A stretch of 64,000 bases of DNA from NCBI GenBank assembly GCA_965206975.1, contig OZ242253.1, positions 1,054,001-1,118,000 of the forward strand, in the 5' to 3' direction. A program made the translations under genes and the position numbers. Of the stretch, positions 26,369-35,273 are shown piece by piece (position 1 is the first letter of the stretch; every line of letters begins with the position of its first letter). The notes under the pieces were generated by a model. The model ran no database searches and had not been told where the DNA came from. It worked only from the letters and a program-made list of their open reading frames with translations. Source of the stretch: JAAXGI01 sp965206975. Lineage in GTDB: Bacteria; Gemmatimonadota; Gemmatimonadetes; Longimicrobiales; Gaopeijiaceae.

Positions 26369-29203
26369 TCAGGTCTCCCAGGAGAAGGAGAGAGAGACGT
26401 TCCTTCCGAGGTCATATTCCCGGAGCACCTCCCCGAATTGCTTGAATGTCAAGATGTTGCCGAGGAGGCGCGTGGCCGAGAGCTTAAGGCCGACCCGCTC
26501 CCCGAGCGGCTGCGTGACGACGAGATCCAGCTGGCTTCGGGCCTCCTCAAACTCTGCAGGGAGGCCGAGCCCGCCGACGGCGTCGATCCGGCGGCCGAAG
26601 CGGTTGAAGAGCGCTGACGCGGTAGCACCCCACTCCGTCTCCCAAGTCAGGCCCCCGTTGAGCACGAAGTCGGATTGACCCTGGAGGGCGCGACTCTCCT
26701 CTCTGAGGCGGAGCTCGGTGGGCCCGGCACCGGGCAGATAGACGAGCACCTGGTCGCCCGGCTTCACCGCGGAGTCGACCAGCGTGAGGTTCGTGCTCAG
26801 CGACACGTTCTCGAGCGACTCAGCCAAGATCTCCAGATCGCTCCTGAACTCGAACTCGAGTCCGATGTTGTTCGCCTCGGGCGCATTCACCCACGTCTTG
26901 AGGAGCTCCGTGCTCGGCAGGATCGCAACCTCGATCGGATTCGTGAACTCCTTGTAGAAGGCGCTCACGGAGATGATCCCGCCGGGCCGGAAGAACCACT
27001 CCCAGCGAGCATCGAGATTGTCGATCGTCGTCAGCCGGAGATTCGGGTTCCCGACGACGTTCGCACCGCCCGCGTAGTCGGCGAAGCCGAAGGGCGCGAG
27101 CTCGCGCAGCTCCGCGCGAGCCAGCGTGCGCGAAACTCCCCCGCGCAGGTTCATCTCGGGACTCAGCTCGAAGGTCAAGTTTAGCGCGGGCAGGATATCG
27201 TCGCTCTGGAAGTCCGCGCCCCCCAAAGGGGCCTGCGAGGTCTGCACCAAGTCGAAGGGAACCACGCTCTGCTCGGTCCTCTCGAACCGCGCTCCCGCCG
27301 ACACTCGAAGCCTCGGACCAAGGCTCATGTCCAACATGGCATACGCCGCGACCCGGTCGTCCACGCCGTCGTAGTTGTCCGCGCGGAATGTCGACTCGGC
27401 GATCTCGAATCCATCCGTACCAATGTGGCCCGGATCGAGAAGCTGATTCGGGGAAAGGGCGCGGATGTCGTTATTGATGAAGCCGCCCGGGACGGGGAGG
27501 AAGCGGAAGCGCCGCGTGTAGACGTCCCGGTCCTTCAGCTGCAGGCTGCCTCCCACCTTGAACGAAGCGGGGAGGCCACTCACGGTGAACGGGGTCTCAA
27601 GGTCGACGGCGCCGCTCGCGCCAGTGTCCTCAAGATCCTGGTGAAAGACACTTCCGCTCTGTATGAAGGTATCGAAGAGGAAGCGTCCGTCGGGGGCCAA
27701 GCGGTAGAGGACCTCGCGGGTGTTCGGCTCGTCCCGGTTGGCGACCGTGTAGCCCGCCCGCCAATCGAGCAGAGATTCGCCGGCCCAGTCGAGCAGGTGG
27801 GTTCCCTCGAGCTGGCCGTTGAACATGCTCTGCTCGATGAACTGGATCCGGGTGTTCAGCTGGTCGGTGTTGGAGTCGAGATTGAAGCCCTGGAGCTCCC
27901 TCGCCTGATCTTCGCCGAGATGGCTGTAGATGAGGTTCATCCTCAGTTCGTGCCCGACTGCCAACTCCAAGGATCCATTCAGGAGGCTCCCCAGGGTCAC
28001 GTTGCGCGTGCTCAGCCGTCCGTCGTAGTCGAATTCGGCCGCGAAGGAATCCGTGCCTGAGCCCACAAACTGGCGTTCCACGTAGTCCGACCGAGTCGAA
28101 GGACTGTCCGACCAATTGACGGACGCGACGTAGCCGAATCTCCGGCCGAAGATTTGGGATTCGTCGCCCAGGGAAACGCTGGCAGAGAGCGGGGGGCGCA
28201 CCGTCTTAATGCTCGGGCCCCAGTCCCCCTGGAAGGCCTGCCCGACGGTCGCCAGATCAGCCCGCGTGAAGCTAGAGCCGAAGCGGACCTGTCGATCGAC
28301 CGGAACCGGATTCGGTAACGCGCGGCTACCGTCGTCGAAGCCGAGAAAGTCGAGCGCGCCTCCCGCGTAGCGCAGGCCATCCTGAAGGGTGGTCGCGCTG
28401 TTGTACCCTGAGGAGATGTTCACCTTGAACTCCCGCTCGAGGGGATAGCTCCTCGTCCGGAGTTCTACGTGGCCGCCCGCATGGTCGCCGGGCCGGTCTG
28501 GGGTGTAGCTCTTCGAGGTGACGACGCTCTGCAGAAGGTCCGTCGGGAACATGTCCAGAGGAATCACCCGCTTGTCGGGAACCGGAGAAGCGAGCGGGGC
28601 TCCGTTCAGAGAGGTGCTGCTGTATCGCTCCCCGAGGCCACGGATGTAGGCATACTTCCCGTCGACGACCGTGAGCCCCGGCACGCGCTTCAGCGCCTCG
28701 GCCGCGTCGCCATCCGGCGTCCGGGACATCTCCTCCCGTCCGATCGCGTCGAGCGCCGCGGGCGCGGTCTGCCGCTGGTTCATGAGCGCGGCCGTGTTCC
28801 CGCGCTCGACTGTCGCCGTCACCTCGATCCCCTCGAGCGCCACCGCCTGGGGATCGAGAGAGATATCGACCTGTGTCGTCAGGCCAGGGGTCACAACGAT
28901 GTCCGTGACGACCTTCGGTGCATGTCCGAGGTGCTGGATCTGAAGTGCGTACGTCCCGGGGGTAAGGCCCCGGATGACGTACCGGCCCCCAACTGAGCTG
29001 AGCCCACCGCTCTCCGTGCTCTGGACAACGATCTGGGCGCTGATGACCTCGGTGCCGATGTGGCTGTTGATGACCTGGCCAGCAATCCCCCCCGTAAGGA
29101 CGTCACCCCCTTCCTGCGCCTGTGCCCGCGCTTCGGCGGCCTGGAGGCAGAGCATACTCAGGACGAGTGCGAGCGCAGCCCCCCTCTTCGTGACTTGGAA
29201 CAT
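26369..29203 (-). CDS. TonB-dependent outer-membrane receptor with regulatory N-domain
   Basis: 944 residues. Signal peptide (ALALVLSMLCLQAAEARAQ), then a carboxypeptidase-regulatory-like beta-sandwich (about 35-115, GGRYVIRGLTPGTYALQIQHLGH), plug domain (about 130-235: RVPGLTVVDGKYAYIRGLGERYSS, read in parts, and GGHVELRTRS) and a 22-strand barrel to the end (LSFSWET). The N-domain plus plug arrangement is that of TonB receptors taking up large or complexed substrates; close to phoBR, a phosphate-related role is possible but inferred. ATG 29203 with AGGGGAA upstream. Probable operon with the beta-helix lipoprotein. Confidence 0.92.
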   Translation of the reverse strand: MFQVTKRGAALALVLSMLCLQAAEARAQAQEGGDVLTGGIAGQVINSHIGTEVISAQIVVQSTESGGLSSVGGRYVIRGLTPGTYALQIQHLGHAPKVVTDIVVTPGLTTQVDISLDPQAVALEGIEVTATVERGNTAALMNQRQTAPAALDAIGREEMSRTPDGDAAEALKRVPGLTVVDGKYAYIRGLGERYSSTSLNGAPLASPVPDKRVIPLDMFPTDLLQSVVTSKSYTPDRPGDHAGGHVELRTRSYPLEREFKVNISSGYNSATTLQDGLRYAGGALDFLGFDDGSRALPNPVPVDRQVRFGSSFTRADLATVGQAFQGDWGPSIKTVRPPLSASVSLGDESQIFGRRFGYVASVNWSDSPSTRSDYVERQFVGSGTDSFAAEFDYDGRLSTRNVTLGSLLNGSLELAVGHELRMNLIYSHLGEDQARELQGFNLDSNTDQLNTRIQFIEQSMFNGQLEGTHLLDWAGESLLDWRAGYTVANRDEPNTREVLYRLAPDGRFLFDTFIQSGSVFHQDLEDTGASGAVDLETPFTVSGLPASFKVGGSLQLKDRDVYTRRFRFLPVPGGFINNDIRALSPNQLLDPGHIGTDGFEIAESTFRADNYDGVDDRVAAYAMLDMSLGPRLRVSAGARFERTEQSVVPFDLVQTSQAPLGGADFQSDDILPALNLTFELSPEMNLRGGVSRTLARAELRELAPFGFADYAGGANVVGNPNLRLTTIDNLDARWEWFFRPGGIISVSAFYKEFTNPIEVAILPSTELLKTWVNAPEANNIGLEFEFRSDLEILAESLENVSLSTNLTLVDSAVKPGDQVLVYLPGAGPTELRLREESRALQGQSDFVLNGGLTWETEWGATASALFNRFGRRIDAVGGLGLPAEFEEARSQLDLVVTQPLGERVGLKLSATRLLGNILTFKQFGEVLREYDLGRNVSLSFSWET

Positions 29204-29446
29204 TTCCCCTGCCTCGATGCTCTCGATCGCGCCGACGGCCACCGGACATCTCCGGGGCCGTGGAGGCGCAATGCGGGCAACCGCGAACGGCCACCCCGTC
29301 CTATAGGTGCACGAACGCTAGGCGAGGAACGTAACACTCGCGGAGGCGCGCTCGTAACGGAGAGGTAAAGCGTTCAGGGAGGTGTGATAACAGGGGGGAC
29401 GGCCGGAAAGATTCGGCCTCGCGCCTCGCGCGGGGAAACGCGGGCT

Positions 29447-30448
29447 CTAGACCTCTCCCGACAAGTCGGAGTTCGGACCCAGATTCACGACGCCGGAAGC
29501 TCCCTCGAGCCGTGAAGCCGCCCCGATGATCGAGTCCCGCAGGCGGCACTCCCGGATCCGGACGTCCACCCCCACGATGCAGTCCCGGAGCGTCGAGGAC
29601 TCGACGCTGGCGCCCCTCGAGATCGTCACGTTGGGCCCGAGGCGGCTCCCGACCACTTCGGCACCGGCCTCAATGCGCACGGCCCCGTCGAGCGCTGTCT
29701 CCTTGAGCCGGGCGGCGGGTGACACCCCGCCTCTCGCGGTCTTGAGCAGGTGGTGATTCGTCTCAAGGAGCGTCTCCACCTTCCCGCAATCGTACCAGCC
29801 TCCTACGGGCGCCGTCCGGATCCTCGCTCCACGATCCACCATGTACTGGAACGCGTCGGTGAGGAAGAACTCGCCGCCGGGACCCGGGGGGAGCGCCAAG
29901 ACGTGCCGGATCCCCTCGAAGAGGAGACGCCAGTCCCTGATATAGTAGAGCCCGATGTTCGCGAGCCGGGAGACCGGCTCGGCCGGTTTTTCGACGATCC
30001 GGGTCATCGCGCCATCCTCGTCGGTGAGGATGACCCCGAAGCGCCGGTAGTCCTCGACTTCCTTCGCCCAGATGATCCCCGCCCACTCCTCCGGGAGGGA
30101 CTGGGGGAGGGAGAGGTCGGCATCGAAGAGGGTGTCGACAAATACGATGAGCACCTCTTCCTCGATCAGCGGCTCCGCCAGATGGATCGCCCGCGCCGTC
30201 CCATCCTGGACCTGCTGGACGACGAAGTGTGAGGTGATCTGCGGGTACGCCTCCTCGATGTAGGCCTCGACGACCTCCCGGAGGTATCCGACGATGAAGA
30301 CCATCTCATCGACGCCGAGCTCGACGAGATCGTCCAAGATGTAGCTGATCACGGGCCTCCCCCCGACCGGAACGAGCGGTTTCGGGAGGGTCAGCGTGTG
30401 AGGCCTGAGCCGGGTCCCCTTCCCGGCCACGGGCATGATCGCCTTCAT
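29447..30448 (-). CDS. Nucleotidyltransferase with left-handed beta-helix (sugar-1-P NDP-transferase family)
   Basis: 333 residues. N-terminal nucleotidyltransferase (about 1-235) with the pyrophosphorylase motif MPVAGKGTRLRPHTLTLPKP, VFVDTLFDAD for metal binding, RIVEKPAEP and the acceptor GWYDCGKVETLL. The C-terminal part (about 255-330) has hexapeptide repeats (GAEVVGSRLGPNVTISRGAS). This is the architecture of RmlA-long/GlmU-like enzymes that make dTDP- or UDP-sugars for envelope polymers; the sugar cannot be told. ATG 30448 with AGGAG upstream. Alone on its strand here. Confidence 0.87.
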   Translation of the reverse strand: MKAIMPVAGKGTRLRPHTLTLPKPLVPVGGRPVISYILDDLVELGVDEMVFIVGYLREVVEAYIEEAYPQITSHFVVQQVQDGTARAIHLAEPLIEEEVLIVFVDTLFDADLSLPQSLPEEWAGIIWAKEVEDYRRFGVILTDEDGAMTRIVEKPAEPVSRLANIGLYYIRDWRLLFEGIRHVLALPPGPGGEFFLTDAFQYMVDRGARIRTAPVGGWYDCGKVETLLETNHHLLKTARGGVSPAARLKETALDGAVRIEAGAEVVGSRLGPNVTISRGASVESSTLRDCIVGVDVRIRECRLRDSIIGAASRLEGASGVVNLGPNSDLSGEV

Positions 30449-30948
30449 CGAACTCCTGGGCTTGTCGGCTTCGGCATGCGACCTCGCCGGGTCAGGCGAA
30501 CCCGGTACGGCGCACCGTACGCCGCCCCCGGACCCGAAGAGGATTCGGCCCACAGAGGATACGCCGGGGTGCCGAGGCCATCAAGCGGGAGGCCCGCCAA
30601 TCATGGACCCTCGAACCAGATTCGCCGCCGGATCCCGCGGGAGGCTGGACGCATAGTCGCCGTTCGATCATGCACCGGCCGGCCGCTACGGTGCTACGGT
30701 CCCTTAGCGGCTCGCACCGGGCCCGGCGAGCCGCCCGCATCTCTGGCGCACCTCGGGCGTGCACAACTTCACGAGACCCCGGGAGCGATGGGCAGTACGA
30801 ACGATTCCGAACCGGGCCGGCTACTTGAACCGGGACGATACACTCCATAACATCAATCACTTACGGACCTTGACAGTGACATCTCATTCGTCGGCGAGCT
30901 TCGTGCCCCTTCACCGGGCCGGGCTCCCCGGAATCGCTGTGCCGAGCT
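30449..30948. other. Divergent intergenic region, no gene supported
   Basis: 500 bases between the nucleotidyltransferase (minus) and a lipoprotein gene (plus). Open frames are of shadow type. A TTGACA at 30870-30875 points towards the lipoprotein, but no matching -10 lies 16-18 bases on. Confidence 0.4.
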
Positions 30949-31953
30949 ATGGGATCCCCAGCCTGCCGCCATCCCCGCCCTTGGCGAGCCGCCGTCTCGA
31001 GCCGGAGGACACCCCTCCTTCTCCTCGCTCTTGGCGGGTGCGGACCGGCGGAGGCTCCGGTCGAAGAGAACCCGGATACCGTCATCTCCGCTTCTGCAGG
31101 GGTTACCACGACGACGGCCGGAGACGAGCTGGTGTTCGACCGCGAGTTCGCCTTTCTCTCCCTCGACGTGGACTCGCCGATCATCTTGTCGTGGTTCTTT
31201 CGCTCGCGGCTCAGGGACACCCTTGTCCACCAGGAGATGACGGCGTGGTGGGCGCAGGGGGGACAGTGGGAGATGCTCGCGGAAGAGACAGCGGAAGTCC
31301 CTGCCGCACGCTCGCCGTGGCGGATCGTTCCCGGGTCAACCTTGCGGCTACTCGTCGGCCCGGAGGACCGCGTCGAGTCCCTTCTCCTCCGGGCTCCGCC
31401 CGGAGAGCTTGAGACGGCGCTCGGAGAGCTGGTGGCGGAGTGGACGGCCCCGGGAAGCGAGTCGGTCCGCGTGTACCAGGGCCGGACGACCTTTCCCGCC
31501 GGACCCGTGGACGGGATCGTGATCGAAATCAGCCGGCGGTGGGAAGCGGACCAGGACGGCGGGCCCGGGGACTGGGTCTTCGTGCACTCAGGCGCGGACC
31601 TCCAGTTCTTCATGGCAGGAGAAGAAGCCGGCGGGACCGCAGGAGGCCAGATCCCCTCCCAGGGCTGGAGCAGGACCACCCTCGCCGATGCTCGACGACC
31701 GAATCTGGCAATGCACTGGGAGGAGGTCCGTCCCTTCGAGAGCGCCCGACGCGACATTCCGGTTCGATGGACGCTCACAAGCTCGGATGGCGAAGTCTCG
31801 GGCACGCTCGAGTCCGTCAGCTCGCACCTGACCGTCGAAGAATCCGACGGCCCGATCCTCCCGTTGTTCGGTCTGTTCGAGGTCGCTGGGACACTCGAGA
31901 TACAGGGGGAAGCGTGGCCGGTGGCAGGTCTGATTCGTCACGCACAGCGGTAG
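30949..31953 (+). CDS. Lipoprotein, possibly lipocalin/CrtC-like fold
   Basis: 334 residues with lipobox ALGGC (Cys about 31) after an unusually long Arg-rich N-terminus. The mature part reads as all-beta, with ISASAGVTTTTAGDELVFDREF at the start (read in parts) and LFEVAGTLEIQGEAWPVAGLIRHAQR at the end, recalling the end of CrtC/AttH lipocalin-like domains; I rate this as tentative. It is followed four bases later by the DUF445 gene, so both form an operon. ATG 30949 has a poor ribosome-binding site. Confidence 0.7.
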   Translation: MGSPACRHPRPWRAAVSSRRTPLLLLALGGCGPAEAPVEENPDTVISASAGVTTTTAGDELVFDREFAFLSLDVDSPIILSWFFRSRLRDTLVHQEMTAWWAQGGQWEMLAEETAEVPAARSPWRIVPGSTLRLLVGPEDRVESLLLRAPPGELETALGELVAEWTAPGSESVRVYQGRTTFPAGPVDGIVIEISRRWEADQDGGPGDWVFVHSGADLQFFMAGEEAGGTAGGQIPSQGWSRTTLADARRPNLAMHWEEVRPFESARRDIPVRWTLTSSDGEVSGTLESVSSHLTVEESDGPILPLFGLFEVAGTLEIQGEAWPVAGLIRHAQR

Positions 31954-31957
31954 CACC

Positions 31958-33526
31958 GTGCCGCCCGAGCTCCTTCGAGCGCTTCTGACGATCGGGTTTG
32001 GTGCACTGGCGGGCGGGCTCACCAACACGCTCGCCGTGTGGATGCTCTTTCATCCGTACGAACCACCCCGCTGGGGCCGCCGCCGTCTCCACTGCTTCCA
32101 CGGCGCGATTCCCAAGAACCAGGGGCTCCTCGCCGAGGCCGTGGGCCGTACGGTAAGAGACCGGCTCCTCTCCAACGAAGACCTGACCGCGATCCTCGCG
32201 GCCCACGAGTTTCGCGAGGCCTTCGACGGGAGGCTTGAACGCTTCCTCTCCGAACTCTTGCAAACGAGGCGGAGCTCGTTGCGCGAGATCCTCCCGGAAG
32301 CGGCGGCGAGCACAGCCGAGGAACTCCTCAACGAGGCGGCGGCACTCCTGGCGGAGCGGCTCCGCGCGTGGCTGGACTCACCCCAGTTCGAGGAACTCGC
32401 AGGCGAAGCGCTCCGGGGGCTGCGGGGTCGGATCGCCGACCAACCGGTACGCGAGTTCCTGACGCCCGCGAGGGAGGAGCACCTTGCCGCTCTCGCAGAG
32501 GAGTGGGCAGGGGCCTACGTCAGCGGCGATGCGTTCCGAGAGACCGTCGAGAGGCAGGTGGAGGCGGTCCTCGAACACCTGCTCAGAGACGACCGTACGC
32601 TCGAGGAGGTCCTCCCGGCCGGGATCGTAGCTTCCCTCGAGCGGATCCTCTCGGGGTATCTTCCCGTCGGGGTTCGAAAGCTCGGGGGAATCCTCGAGGA
32701 CCCCGATGCCCGGCAGCGCTTCGAATCCGCCGTGCGCGACCTCTTCCAGCGATTCCTTCGGGACCTCCGCATACATCAGCGCATCGTGGCCCGCCTGGTG
32801 GTCACGGAAGAGACACTCGAGCGGGTCTTCGAGACACTTGAGCAGGAGGGGACTGAGCACCTGTCCGCGTTGCTCCTGGACCCGGGGGTTCAGGAGGCAA
32901 CCGCACGGCGTGTAAACGACATCCTCGCCGAGCTCTTGAGGCACCCGGCGGCGTCCCTTATCGGCGAGCCCGGGGAGGAGAACCGTGAACGGGTGCGCGC
33001 CACCCTCGCCGGGTGGATCGTCGCCGTGGCCCGGGATCCCGCGACGCACGCCTTCCTCTTAGAGACAATCCGTCACGCCATGAGCAGGGTGGCCGGGGGC
33101 TCATGGGGCGATCTCCTCGAACGGGTCCCCCCGGATCGTGTGAGCGAGGCAGCGATCTCCCTCGGGCGAAGCGAAGCGGCTCGCGCCCGGTACCGGGACA
33201 TCCTCGGCGTTGTCCTCCGGAGGCTTCTCGACGTCCCGATCGGGCGACCCGCCGAGTGGCTCCCACCCGACGCCGCCGCCCGGGCAGAGCGGGCCCTCTC
33301 GGACCCCTTGTGGAGGTGGATCCAGACGCAGATCCCCGAGGTGGTCCGGACGCTCGATGTCGGCCGGCGCGTGGAGGAGAAGGTCCGGACCTACCCCGCC
33401 TCGAAGCTCGAGGAGGTGGTCCGGCGCGTCACGGCACGTGAACTCCGGCTGATCGTCCGCCTCGGCTACGTCCTCGGCGCGGGGATCGGAGGAATTCTCG
33501 TCGCGGTGACTGCCGTTGTGGGTTGA
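31958..33526 (+). CDS. DUF445-family membrane protein
   Basis: 522 residues with a hydrophobic N-terminal hairpin carrying the family mark GALAGGLTNTLAVWMLFHPY, a long amphipathic helical middle (about 60-480) with repeated L/E/R heptads, and a C-terminal transmembrane helix (LGYVLGAGIGGILVAVTAVVG). DUF445/YheB proteins are membrane-bound, function unknown. GTG start four bases after the stop of the lipoprotein gene. Confidence 0.87.
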   Translation: MPPELLRALLTIGFGALAGGLTNTLAVWMLFHPYEPPRWGRRRLHCFHGAIPKNQGLLAEAVGRTVRDRLLSNEDLTAILAAHEFREAFDGRLERFLSELLQTRRSSLREILPEAAASTAEELLNEAAALLAERLRAWLDSPQFEELAGEALRGLRGRIADQPVREFLTPAREEHLAALAEEWAGAYVSGDAFRETVERQVEAVLEHLLRDDRTLEEVLPAGIVASLERILSGYLPVGVRKLGGILEDPDARQRFESAVRDLFQRFLRDLRIHQRIVARLVVTEETLERVFETLEQEGTEHLSALLLDPGVQEATARRVNDILAELLRHPAASLIGEPGEENRERVRATLAGWIVAVARDPATHAFLLETIRHAMSRVAGGSWGDLLERVPPDRVSEAAISLGRSEAARARYRDILGVVLRRLLDVPIGRPAEWLPPDAAARAERALSDPLWRWIQTQIPEVVRTLDVGRRVEEKVRTYPASKLEEVVRRVTARELRLIVRLGYVLGAGIGGILVAVTAVVG

Positions 33527-33586
33527 GCGGGGGAGGAGGCAAGAGACCGGGCGACCCGAGGAAAGCGCGCTTCTCGACCGGGGGAC

Positions 33587-33820
33587 TCAGGTCATGCGGA
33601 AGGGTTTTCGGGAACGACGACGCCGAGCGTCGGAACCCTTCTCCATCTTCTTCTGGAGGAGGTTGAATACGATCCGGTGCCGCTTGACCTGCTGGTGTTC
33701 CCCCTCCTCATCCAGACGCCGGTCGATCTCTTCGTGCGACTGATCGTACCGGCGCGGCATGCCGAGCCACACGCCAAATCCAAGCGCGATCACGAAGGAC
33801 AGCGCGATCAGCCAGCTCAT
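33587..33820 (-). CDS. Small single-TM protein with basic tail
   Basis: 77 residues: one transmembrane helix (about 3-20), then a charged cytoplasmic part (SHEEIDRRLDEEGEHQQVKRHRIVF) and a very basic end (ARRRRSRKPFR). No family recognised. ATG 33820 has GGGGAG directly upstream and overlaps the stop of the preceding small gene (ATGA), indicating coupling. Confidence 0.7.
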   Translation of the reverse strand: MSWLIALSFVIALGFGVWLGMPRRYDQSHEEIDRRLDEEGEHQQVKRHRIVFNLLQKKMEKGSDARRRRSRKPFRMT

Positions 33821-33957
33821 CTCCCCTTGATCGCCTCGAGGAGATAGATGCCGATGCCCCCCACCAGCACGATGGGAAGAAGATTTGTCCCGACCGCAAC
33901 GAGCCCGACGATCGGCCAGAAGACGAGGTGTATGAAGTCGTATCCGCCTGGAAGCAT
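33817..33957 (-). CDS. Very small membrane protein, coupled to next gene
   Basis: 46 residues with one or two hydrophobic helices (DFIHLVFWPIVGLVAVG and LLPIVLVGGIGIYLLEAI) and ending IKGR. ATG 33957 has a GGAG ten bases upstream; an in-frame GTG at 33990 (adding VPPLTPITEPE) is an alternative. The stop overlaps the start of the 77-residue gene by ATGA. No family recognised, but coding is supported by the coupling and by uniformly membrane-like composition. Confidence 0.6.
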   Translation of the reverse strand: MLPGGYDFIHLVFWPIVGLVAVGTNLLPIVLVGGIGIYLLEAIKGR

Positions 33958-34106
33958 CTCAGGCTCCGTGATGGGAGTGAGCGGCGGCACGAAGCGCGGT
34001 TGCCGTGCACACGCCGCCGGGAGTTGAGAATATGGCCCGGCCCATGGCGCGTGTCGAGTCAGCGTCAGCCGACCCGGGGAAGTCGGGCACCACGCGGAGG
34101 GGCTAG

Positions 34107-34844
34107 CTAGCCGAGCTCCAGCTCGGTGGCCTTCCGATACATGCGCACCGCCTCCTCTCGCTCGCCCTTCTTGTCGTACAGCATCCCGAGGAGGTAGTAG
34201 GTACGCGGCCGCTCTGGGCGGAGTTCGGCTGCGCGATTGAGTACCCTGATGCCTTCGTCGACGCGCCCGAGGCGGTTCAGCGCCTCGCCGCGGTACAGGT
34301 GAGCGGTCACGTGCTCGGGGTCCTCGAGACAGACCATGCGGAGCTCCTCATCGGCCGCGGCGTAGAGGCCACGCCGAAAGTACACGAAAGCTAGATTCGC
34401 CCGGACTTCCGTTCCTCCCGGATCCAGCTTCGCTGCCCTCCTGAGCGCAGTTTCCGCCTCATCGTACCGGCCGCAGGAGGCTAGGACGGCGCCGATGTTC
34501 GTGATGACTTCGGCGTTGTTGGACTCGATCTCGAGCGTAACGTACAGACACTCGAGCGCCGCCTCGTAGTTTCCCATCTGATCGAGCACGATGGCCAGAT
34601 TATTTCGAGCACGAATGTGGCGCCAGTCCATCGCGATAACGTCGCGGTAGAGGCCGAGCGCCTCGTCGAACCGCCCTTCCGAGGAGGCGGCCTTCGCCTC
34701 TTCGAAGCGCCTCTCGACCTCGTCGGACGGCTCGGCCGCAGGATTGACGGGATGCTCCTCCGGGTCCACCGTGACCGGTGCCTCTCCCGAGGCACTCGCG
34801 TCCCCTGACTCAACCACTGTATCTCCTGTTCCTCGACTCGGCAT
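34107..34844 (-). CDS. TPR-repeat protein
   Basis: 245 residues. After an acidic, Pro-rich N-terminal tail (about 1-45) come about six tetratricopeptide repeats (RFEEAKAASSEGRFDEALGLY, NNLAIVLDQMGNYEAALECL, NIGAVLASCGRYDEAETAL, NLAFVYFRRGLYAAADEEL and so on). Protein-protein interaction scaffold, cytosolic as no signal peptide is seen. ATG 34844 has GGAGG upstream. A second, smaller TPR gene lies at 37589. Confidence 0.85.
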   Translation of the reverse strand: MPSRGTGDTVVESGDASASGEAPVTVDPEEHPVNPAAEPSDEVERRFEEAKAASSEGRFDEALGLYRDVIAMDWRHIRARNNLAIVLDQMGNYEAALECLYVTLEIESNNAEVITNIGAVLASCGRYDEAETALRRAAKLDPGGTEVRANLAFVYFRRGLYAAADEELRMVCLEDPEHVTAHLYRGEALNRLGRVDEGIRVLNRAAELRPERPRTYYLLGMLYDKKGEREEAVRMYRKATELELG

Positions 34845-34898
34845 GCGGCCTCCGAAGTCCGCTCCCACCGAGAGGGGAGAGCGGACGCTCAGGCCGAC

Positions 34899-35273
34899 CT
34901 AGGGTACCCTCGTGTGGTTCTCGCTCACCCGGTCGTCGTCGCCCCCCGGAGGCTCGGTCTCGCGGACCACCCACTCAAGATACGGCTCATGACCCGCCTC
35001 CACCTCCAGGACCAGCACCTCCGGCACCTCGTACGGATGCACCTCGGGGATCGTCCGAATCAGCTCGGGAACCCTGGAACTCGCCGTCTTCAGTACGACG
35101 AGCGTCTCCGCCTCATCCGCCACCCGCCCCTCCCACCGGTAGATCGAACGCGCTCCGGGAAGGATCGTGCCACACGCGATGAGCCCCTCGGCGAGGAGCG
35201 CCCGGCACAACCTCGACCCGGTCTCGGCGTCAGGGACCGTCGTCAGGACGGTCCGGATCCCACGGGCTACCAA
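34899..35273 (-). CDS. cutA: CutA-family divalent-cation tolerance protein
   Basis: 124 residues, trimeric PII-like fold. Family marks: VLTTVPDAETGSRLCRALL, LIACGTILPGARSIYRWEG, VLKTASSRVPELIRTIPEVHPYEVPEVLVLEV (read in parts) and YLEWV. Start is TTG 35273, seven bases overlapping the end of the acyl-CoA synthetase gene, with no better ATG/GTG. Biological role of CutA is not settled. Confidence 0.88.
   Translation of the reverse strand: MVARGIRTVLTTVPDAETGSRLCRALLAEGLIACGTILPGARSIYRWEGRVADEAETLVVLKTASSRVPELIRTIPEVHPYEVPEVLVLEVEAGHEPYLEWVVRETEPPGGDDDRVSENHTRVP

Noticed and set aside
30870..30898. TTGACA as promoter of the lipoprotein gene
   Set aside because: No acceptable -10 hexamer at 16-18 bases.
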